In this document: positions 4,460 through 8,946 of the stretch, one piece after another
Layout: each line of letters opens with the position of its first letter
How positions within the stretch are numbered: position 1 is the first letter of the stretch
NCBI GenBank assembly: GCA_000406005.1
Contig: ASZN01000126.1
Location: forward strand, 1 to 8,946
Direction: 5' to 3'
From: Candidatus Poribacteria bacterium WGA-3G
Lineage (GTDB): Bacteria; Poribacteria; WGA-4E; WGA-3G
DNA: 8,946 nucleotides
Notes under the pieces: model-generated
Seen by the model: the letters and a program-made list of their open reading frames with translations, nothing else
Database searches by the model: none
Told to the model about the DNA's origin: nothing
Made by a program: the position numbers and the translations under genes

Positions 4460-6605
4460 ACTGTTTTCTCAATATTTTGTTTGATGCTTTGAGCATCTTT
4501 ACAATTTCCGAGTGTCCTTTTGATTCTGCGAGTGTCAACGCTGTTTCACCCTGCCCGTTTTTCAAGGTAACATTGGCGCGGTTTTCGAGGAGGAACGCAA
4601 CGATATCCGTATATCCGCGCCACGCTGCATACATCAACGCCGTTTCACCGGTCCGGTTTTGGGTGTTTACGGCTGCGCCTTTTGCGATTAAGTGTGTGGT
4701 TATCTCCAGATTTCCTGTCTTATTGATGATGAAAATCAGTGGTGTATTGCCGTTAGCATCCGCTATGTTCACATCGGCACCATTTTCGATGAGAAACATC
4801 ACCATAGGGATGTCCGCTTTTTCGGCTGCGATGCGTAACGGTGTCCGTCCGACCGCATCTTTTAGATTTACATCTATGTTCATGTTCCGAAGGGTTGAAA
4901 TATCGCCTGTCCACACTGCTTTGAAGAGTGCATCCTCTGGTGTATCGGAAAATTCGGAGATGGTATGTTCTTGATTTGCGGGAAGATTTTCAAAGACCTG
5001 CCTAACGCCGCTCTGCCATCGGACTTCAAGTCTATCTACGGTTACGTTCGCACCTAACCCGAAATAGCAGCGAGCGTCGTGACTGGAGAGGTAGCTTGAT
5101 GCTGGGTTGACCTCTCGGATCTGAGTGTGTTCACCTACCGTTAGCATGATGCGCGTACCTATTCCATCCCGATTACTGATAACCCCGACGGTTTTAATGG
5201 ACACATAGTTGTTTTGTGTCTCCGTTTCATTTCGCAATAAGGTGACGGGACCGTTGGATTGTGTGACGAGCATATCAATGTCGCCATCGTTATCATAATC
5301 GCCAAAGAGCGTTCCTCGACTGACTGCAAGGTTCTGAAAATAGGCACCAGCACTCTCGGAGACCTCTTGAAATGTGCCATCCGCTTTATTACGGAACAGT
5401 TGATCGGGTTGACGATAGGTTAGGATATCGTGTGTGTCTTCAATATTGTCGAGGATATGTCCATTCGCGATGAAAAGGTCCAACCATCCGTCGTTATCTG
5501 CGTCAAAGAGTCCTGTGCCGAACCCGACGAAAAGGTAACTCTCTTTGCCGAGGTGCGCCTCATAAATTACGTCTGTAAAGGTGCCGTCGCCGTTGTTCCG
5601 ATAGAGTGCATTGGTTTCATAAGAGAGGTTGGTGACAAAAATATCGAACCACCCGTCACCGTTGTAATCGCCTGTAGCGACTCCCATACCGGCTTGTGCC
5701 ACACCGTTGAAACTGTAGGCACACCCCGCGAGGAGCGAGATTTCACGGAATGTCCCATCGCCGTTATTATAAAAGAAATCGTTTCGAGTATCGTCGTTTG
5801 CGACGTAAAGATCGGGGGCACCGTCGTTGTTGAAGTCCGCTGAAACGACCCCTAACCCCTTCCCGTGAAACATACCTCCGATGTCCCCGACACCTGCGGC
5901 TTGACTGACATCTGTAAAGGTCCCATCGCCGTTGTTGCGATAGAGTCGGTCTGGCGCGCCTTCAAATAGGGACGGATGACAATAGGTGTGGATTCCGTCT
6001 TCACCACACGGCGGATATGGAACATCAACCGAATAGACGAGATAATTAACAACAAATAGGTCGAGGTGTCCATCTAAATTGTAATCGAGGAAGCAGGCAC
6101 TACTGCTCCATCCGTTGTCACCGACACCTGCAGACTTTGTGACATCTGTAAAGGTGCCATCGCCGTTGTTACGATAGAGGACATTCGTTCCGAAATTGGT
6201 TATGTACAGATCAACGTTGCCATCGTTATCATAATCTGCAGATGTTATGCCTTGTCCATAGTTGCCGCGGTTTCCGACCTTCGCAGTCGCTGTGATGTCC
6301 GTAAAAGTGCCGTCCCGATTGTTCCGATAGAGTGCGCTCGTTGCCTGTTTTGCCGATGGTGATGTGTTCCAGTAGCCGCTGTTGACGAGGTAGATGTCGA
6401 GGTAGCCGTCGTTATCTGCGTCAAAGAAAGCACCACCAGCACCGAGGGTTTCAGGGATGTGGAATACCCCCTCCGCACCGTTAATGTGCTGAAAGCTGAT
6501 ACCTGCATTCTCGGTTACATCAACGAACTGAATCGCTGCGACAGAAAATAGAGGCAGAGCATAGACAAGGAATCCAATCAGAAGAAATCTGGTTTTATCT
6601 TTCAT
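4458..6605 (-). CDS. Exported FG-GAP/ASPIC (CRTAC1-like) propeller protein with C-terminal ankyrin repeats
   Basis: The product is 715 aa. A hydrophobic signal peptide covers residues 6-24 with a likely cleavage after SVAA. Seven FG-GAP/VCBS repeats follow, each with a Ca2+-type D-x-D/N-x-D-G loop, near 62, 124, 174, 257, 313, 368 and 436, alternating with copies of LYRNNGDGTFTDV. Seven repeats fit a seven-bladed beta-propeller. An ASPIC/UnbV module follows at about 473-545 (NRDGIGTRI, SSYLSSHDARCYFGLG, RLEVRWQSG). Residues 555-710 hold four to five ankyrin repeats with GRTPLRIAAEKADI, GADVNIADANGNTPL, GETALMYAAWRGYTDIV and GETALTLAESKGHSEIV. Propeller plus ASPIC is the usual CRTAC1-like layout, thought to act in adhesion or ligand binding outside the cell; the ankyrin tail is unusual. 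The start codon overlaps the FGE-fold gene by 11 nt and has only a distant AAGGA, so coupled translation is likely. Confidence 0.93.
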   Translation of the reverse strand: MKDKTRFLLIGFLVYALPLFSVAAIQFVDVTENAGISFQHINGAEGVFHIPETLGAGGAFFDADNDGYLDIYLVNSGYWNTSPSAKQATSALYRNNRDGTFTDITATAKVGNRGNYGQGITSADYDNDGNVDLYITNFGTNVLYRNNGDGTFTDVTKSAGVGDNGWSSSACFLDYNLDGHLDLFVVNYLVYSVDVPYPPCGEDGIHTYCHPSLFEGAPDRLYRNNGDGTFTDVSQAAGVGDIGGMFHGKGLGVVSADFNNDGAPDLYVANDDTRNDFFYNNGDGTFREISLLAGCAYSFNGVAQAGMGVATGDYNGDGWFDIFVTNLSYETNALYRNNGDGTFTDVIYEAHLGKESYLFVGFGTGLFDADNDGWLDLFIANGHILDNIEDTHDILTYRQPDQLFRNKADGTFQEVSESAGAYFQNLAVSRGTLFGDYDNDGDIDMLVTQSNGPVTLLRNETETQNNYVSIKTVGVISNRDGIGTRIMLTVGEHTQIREVNPASSYLSSHDARCYFGLGANVTVDRLEVRWQSGVRQVFENLPANQEHTISEFSDTPEDALFKAVWTGDISTLRNMNIDVNLKDAVGRTPLRIAAEKADIPMVMFLIENGADVNIADANGNTPLIFIINKTGNLEITTHLIAKGAAVNTQNRTGETALMYAAWRGYTDIVAFLLENRANVTLKNGQGETALTLAESKGHSEIVKMLKASNKILRKQ
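5571..6334 (-). repeat. Near-identical DNA repeats inside the propeller gene
   Basis: Four blocks of about 36 nt (5571-5609, 5911-5946, 6144-6180, 6297-6334) encode the same LYRNNGDGTFTDV-type strand and differ at only a few bases each; two more diverged copies lie near 5370 and 5750. The likeness extends to synonymous positions, which suggests recent duplication or gene conversion between propeller blades. Confidence 0.7.
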
Positions 6606-7425
6606 GCGTGGGTGTTGCGTCCTTAGCGAGACGAAATCCGATGAAACTGGTGCCGATTGCTGGGTATTGACCGATCCGAGTGGAACACCGAGCGAACATC
6701 TCCGGGTTTAACCATGAACCGCCTTTCACGACCCGCCGACTTCCAACTGCTGGTCCCTCCGGGTTTCGATCAGGGCTGCGGCGATAATAGGTTTCCGAAT
6801 ACCAGTCAGCGACCCATTCCCAGACGTTTCCCGCCATGTCATCAGCACCGTAGGGACTTGCCCCAGTAGGGTGCGTTCCGACGGGTTGTAAACGCGATCC
6901 TGACTGTCTCCAAACGTTCGCATGAACGATTACGTCTTTAATGCGTTGCGTGAAGGTTTCTCCCCAGGGCCACCGTTTAGCCTCGGTTCCACGTGCGGCT
7001 TTTTCCCATTCAGCTTCGGTAGGGAGCCGCATGCCGCGCCACGTTGCGTAGGCAACCGCAGAATCCCATGAGACTCCAATGACGGGATAGTTCGGCTTCG
7101 TTTTTGCAACTTCGGGCCAGGTGCCGAACGTCTCTCCATAACTGATAGGCGTATGTTCACTCTCGGTGCCACCGCTTTCAAGCCAGAACGGATAATATTC
7201 GGCGTTTGTCACCTCGGTCTTACCGATATAGTAGGCATCGAGATGGATTTCATGTACGGGTGCTTCGTTCGGGAGATCGTTATCACTGCCCATTGTAAAC
7301 GTGCCAGCGGGGATTAGACAAAGGTCGGGTTCAGCGAATGCATAAGGTAAAAATCCGACAATTGTGGAAAGGAGTATTAGGAATTTTGTAAACAGGCAGG
7401 AACGGGTTTCAGTCCACATATCCAT
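6595..7425 (-). CDS. Exported formylglycine-generating-enzyme (SUMF1) fold protein, catalytic cysteines absent
   Basis: The product is 276 aa from the ATG at 7425. A longer reading from 7509 would overlap the TPR gene by 77 nt and bury the signal peptide, and the ATG at 7425 follows an AGGA site. Residues 11-31 form a signal peptide ending in AFA. The FGE-sulfatase domain covers about 35-270: IPAGTFTMGS (38-47), EVTNAEY (71-77), PVIGVSWDSAVAYATWRG (114-131), RLPTEAEWEKAARG (133-146), YGADDMAGNVWEWVADWY (192-209), RVVKGGSW (231-238) and IGFRLAKD (262-269). In true sulfatase-activating enzymes, Cys residues follow GGSF as GGSF-L-C and again five positions later; here those positions are Asn240 and Ala245, so oxidation of a sulfatase Cys is unlikely. 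No sulfatase gene is nearby. It probably uses the fold for binding or another reaction. It lies 7 nt after the TPR gene and overlaps the propeller gene by 11 nt. Confidence 0.92.
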   Translation of the reverse strand: MDMWTETRSCLFTKFLILLSTIVGFLPYAFAEPDLCLIPAGTFTMGSDNDLPNEAPVHEIHLDAYYIGKTEVTNAEYYPFWLESGGTESEHTPISYGETFGTWPEVAKTKPNYPVIGVSWDSAVAYATWRGMRLPTEAEWEKAARGTEAKRWPWGETFTQRIKDVIVHANVWRQSGSRLQPVGTHPTGASPYGADDMAGNVWEWVADWYSETYYRRSPDRNPEGPAVGSRRVVKGGSWLNPEMFARCSTRIGQYPAIGTSFIGFRLAKDATPTHER

Positions 7426-7430
7426 TTTGT

Positions 7431-7434
7431 TCCT
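7431..7434 (-). promoter_or_regulatory. Shine-Dalgarno site overlapping the TPR gene stop codon
   Basis: On the minus strand AGGA (7434-7431) shares bases with the TAG stop (7435-7433) of the TPR gene and stands 5 nt before the ATG at 7425. It repeats the arrangement at 4454-4460 and supports the shorter start of the FGE-fold gene. Confidence 0.65.
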
Positions 7435-8593
7435 ATTTCGACTTTGATGTAAGACGTTCGTATTCTTCATAAATTTTCGCGGCTTCTGCGTGTTGCCCGG
7501 CAAGTTCATACGCCTTGGAAAGGTTTAGATAGAAGCGTGGTTCGGACGGCTTTAATCGGATAGCGGTCTGATATTGCGCGATTGCCTCCGTATACGCCTC
7601 TAACATTAGATAAACGCCGCCGAGGCTATTACGGTAAGTCGCGACATTCGGTTTATGCGCAATCACTTTTTCATACATCATCTTTGCTTGTAGATAGTTT
7701 TGTTGTTGGAAGTGAATATAACCGAGTGCTTCATAGCCGCGCGTCTCTTCTGGCGCGAGCGTGACATAACGTTCTAAAGCTTGCGTCGCGTCGCGCCAGA
7801 GCTGCCGTCTGAGTTGGATCCTACCGAGTCGGTACCACGCTTCGGGGTCGTCGGCGTTTTGTTGCACAAACCGCTTGAGATGTGTGAACTGCTCCTCCTC
7901 AATAGACAGCACCTCAAAATGTTGTAAACTCTTCTGTGCCATCCCTATTTCCCCGATACGGCGATAGGCGGTTCCTAAACTAAAGTGTGCCTTCACATGG
8001 AACGGATCTATTTCAATCAATGTTTTGAAAGTGTTAATAGCAGACTGCCACGCCTCCTTTTGAAGATATGCGGCACCGAGCGTGTCGTACGCCGAGCGTA
8101 AAGTCGGGTCAAGTTTAATCGCGTGTTGGAGTTCAGCGATGGCAGCGTCCGTTCGGTTCTCACGGAAATAGGCGACCCCTAACTGGGTTCGCGCCCGAGC
8201 GTGGTCAGCATCCATCATGACGGCTTTCTGTAAGGCTTGTGCCGCTTGGGTCGGGTCTGCTAAGTAGACCAATCGTACATCACCTAATTCATAATGTGCG
8301 TCAATATAGTTATCATCGGCGATTGTGGCACGTTGAAATGCGTCAGCCGCGGCGTGGAATTCTTCGGCACCTTTATAGATCAATCCCAAAACGTAGTGTG
8401 CGTCTGCTAACGAGGCATCAAGTTCAACAGCCTTCTCTAAAGCGGTTCGCGCTTTTTCTTGTTCTCCGTGCGTGAGTGCGCGTAACCCGACATCATAGCG
8501 TCGCGCCGCTTCGGGATGGAACCGCGGTGCTGAAATAGCGAACGAAGTTTGGAGGCATATTAGGAGTACGAGAACGTATTTAGATAGGTCCAT
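7433..8593 (-). CDS. Exported TPR-repeat protein
   Basis: The product is 386 aa. A signal peptide covers residues 5-22 (YVLVLLICLQTSFAISA, cleavage probably near Ala22), placing the protein in the periplasm or anchoring it at the membrane. The rest is about ten tetratricopeptide repeats of 34 residues, starting near 30, 64, 98, 132, 166, 200, 250, 284, 318 and 352, with the usual A-x-x-x-L-G-x-x-Y and A-x-x-x-Y/F-x-x-A-I-x-L-x-P pattern (for example YDTLGAAYLQKEAWQSAI). A less regular stretch at 230-249 (EEEQFTHLKRFVQQNADD) splits the array into two blocks. There is no catalytic domain. TPR arrays bind peptide segments of partner proteins, so a scaffold role for the proteins encoded downstream is the natural inference. 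It is the first gene of the cluster. The ATG at 8593 has no close Shine-Dalgarno sequence; a perfect one lies 24 nt further up. Confidence 0.93.
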   Translation of the reverse strand: MDLSKYVLVLLICLQTSFAISAPRFHPEAARRYDVGLRALTHGEQEKARTALEKAVELDASLADAHYVLGLIYKGAEEFHAAADAFQRATIADDNYIDAHYELGDVRLVYLADPTQAAQALQKAVMMDADHARARTQLGVAYFRENRTDAAIAELQHAIKLDPTLRSAYDTLGAAYLQKEAWQSAINTFKTLIEIDPFHVKAHFSLGTAYRRIGEIGMAQKSLQHFEVLSIEEEQFTHLKRFVQQNADDPEAWYRLGRIQLRRQLWRDATQALERYVTLAPEETRGYEALGYIHFQQQNYLQAKMMYEKVIAHKPNVATYRNSLGGVYLMLEAYTEAIAQYQTAIRLKPSEPRFYLNLSKAYELAGQHAEAAKIYEEYERLTSKSK

Positions 8594-8617
8594 AATCTTA
8601 TTTTTTCTAGCTTGCTG

Positions 8618-8623
8618 CCTCCT
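8618..8623 (-). promoter_or_regulatory. Consensus Shine-Dalgarno sequence too far from the TPR start
   Basis: A perfect AGGAGG is present on the minus strand with 24 nt between it and the ATG at 8593, about three times the normal spacing. No ATG, GTG or TTG lies within 5-12 nt downstream of it. Confidence 0.4.
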
Positions 8624-8659
8624 GAATTTAGGACTCTCTACACTTAAGTACAGAAAACT

Positions 8660-8688
8660 AATTTATCACGAGGTTTCGGTAGCGTCAA
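8660..8688 (-). promoter_or_regulatory. Candidate promoter of the four-gene cluster
   Basis: On the minus strand TTGACG (8688-8683; 5 of 6 consensus bases) and TAAATT (8665-8660; 4 of 6) are separated by 17 nt, placing transcription start near 8653 and leaving a 5' leader of about 60 nt. The same bases also form the 3' end of the short ORF at 8666-8773, which lowers confidence slightly. Confidence 0.5.
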
Positions 8689-8773
8689 GCAAATTTTGCC
8701 AGGCCTCTGGCAATGAACGCACCTTTTCCATGAAATCAGATCCAACAAAATCGTATTTATGAGACGCACTCAA
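8666..8773 (-). pseudogene. 35-residue ORF or gene remnant
   Basis: From TTG at 8773 (or any point after the upstream TAA) to TGA at 8666, the minus strand reads 35 residues of ordinary soluble-protein composition, with segments SHKYDFVGSDFMEKVRS and LPEAWQNLLDATETS. No Shine-Dalgarno sequence precedes the TTG; an internal ATG would give only 21 aa. It looks like the C-terminal end of a lost gene or a very small protein. I recognise no family. The candidate promoter of the TPR gene lies inside its last codons. Confidence 0.3.
8696..8713. promoter_or_regulatory. Perfect 7-bp dyad next to the promoter
   Basis: TTGCCAG (8696-8702) and CTGGCAA (8707-8713) are exact inverted repeats around GCCT. 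The dyad begins 7 nt upstream of the -35 of the minus-strand promoter, the usual place for an activator site, but it also lies within the short ORF, so it may be chance. Confidence 0.3.
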
Positions 8774-8800
8774 GTTTAATTAGATTTACATGTCGAAATT

Positions 8801-8809
8801 TGCTATAAT
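8801..8809 (+). promoter_or_regulatory. Extended -10 promoter element facing right
   Basis: TGCTATAAT is a perfect extended -10 (TG, one base, TATAAT). No good -35 lies 16-18 nt upstream, which extended -10 promoters tolerate. The bases CTATAA-TT-TTATAG around it form a small dyad. It would drive a gene or RNA beyond the right edge; no start codon with a ribosome site follows within the window. Confidence 0.35.
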
Positions 8810-8827
8810 TTTATAGTAGGTCAACTT

Positions 8828-8946
8828 ATACCATTTGTAAACAGTGTTGTCGCATTACCGCATGTTATGAAGGACGGTGGCATACCGGAACACAGACTAA
8901 CAGTCTATGCTACATAAGAGGAAACCAATAAAATCAGAAATGGTAT
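8828..8946. repeat. Interval bounded by a 9-bp inverted repeat
   Basis: ATACCATTT (8828-8836) and AAATGGTAT (8938-8946) are exact reverse complements and enclose hairpin repeat copy D. The right arm ends at the window edge, so the repeat could be longer. The size and layout are those of a miniature non-coding element, but no target duplication can be checked here. Confidence 0.35.
8888..8920 (+). repeat. Hairpin repeat copy D
   Basis: AGACT (8894-8898), spacer AAC and AGTCT (8902-8906) form a perfect 5-bp stem, with further pairing outside one mismatch, followed by the tail GCTACATAAG (8909-8918). It matches copies A-C in layout, with a different stem sequence. Confidence 0.6.

Larger units (their letters stand above)
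8594..8946. other. Divergent intergenic region upstream of the four-gene cluster
   Basis: This 353-base stretch has no large gene. It holds a distant Shine-Dalgarno sequence, a possible minus-strand promoter, a 35-codon minus-strand ORF, a 7-bp dyad, an extended -10 element facing right, a 9-bp inverted repeat spanning 8828-8946 and hairpin repeat copy D. Confidence 0.6.

Noticed and set aside
4384..4974. 196-codon plus-strand frame opposite the ankyrin region and the junction to the membrane-protein gene
   Set aside because: It is antisense to two well-supported genes, has no ribosome site, and its length is explained by the periodic codon use of the ankyrin repeats.
5430..5843. 137-codon plus-strand frame opposite the propeller repeats
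   Set aside because: It is a shadow of the repetitive FG-GAP coding sequence on the other strand; the Val-rich composition mirrors the repeats.
7426..7509. Earlier ATG for the FGE-fold gene
   Set aside because: It would overlap the TPR gene by 77 nt and add a basic N-terminus that hides the signal peptide; the ATG at 7425 has a good ribosome site.

Overview
The window comes from a bacterial chromosome of moderate GC content. The mix of a Tat-exported DUF1552 protein, an FG-GAP/ASPIC propeller protein, an FGE-fold protein, a large DUF6785-like membrane protein and a secreted TPR protein is typical of Poribacteria, Planctomycetes/Verrucomicrobia and related environmental lineages. A Poribacteria-like host is my best guess, inferred from gene content only; there is no rRNA or tRNA here to test it.

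Layout. Bases 1-402 hold a probable C-terminal end of a CaiB/BaiF-like CoA-transferase (weak call), a two-tier hairpin resembling an IS200/IS605 end, and the leader of the next gene. Bases 403-1746 (+) encode a Tat-exported DUF1552 protein, closed by a clear rho-independent terminator. Bases 1802-2543 contain no intact large gene. They hold three copies of a short hairpin repeat, a separate perfect hairpin, a Fur-box-like dyad overlapping a minus-strand promoter, and a small degenerate minus-strand unit with a 33-codon ORF and a frameshifted one-helix membrane protein. Bases 8593 down to 2544 (-) form a compact four-gene cluster: exported TPR protein, exported FGE-fold protein, exported seven-repeat FG-GAP/ASPIC protein with a C-terminal ankyrin domain, and a polytopic membrane protein of about 13 helices. 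Bases 8594-8946 are intergenic, with promoter signals in both directions, a short 35-codon ORF, a fourth copy of the hairpin repeat and a 119-base interval bounded by a 9-bp inverted repeat.

How the genes fit together. Gene spacing in the minus-strand cluster is 7 nt, an 11-nt overlap and 9 nt. Two of the three Shine-Dalgarno sequences lie on the upstream stop codon, so the four products are probably co-transcribed and translationally coupled. Three have N-terminal export signals and the fourth is integral to the membrane. The simplest reading is one envelope assembly: scaffold proteins (TPR, propeller, ankyrin), an FGE-fold protein lacking the catalytic cysteines, and a transporter-like membrane protein. 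The substrate and function cannot be read from the sequence. The most unusual points are the ankyrin domain fused to an exported ASPIC propeller, the cluster itself, and the repeat family, whose stem sequences differ between copies while pairing is kept.
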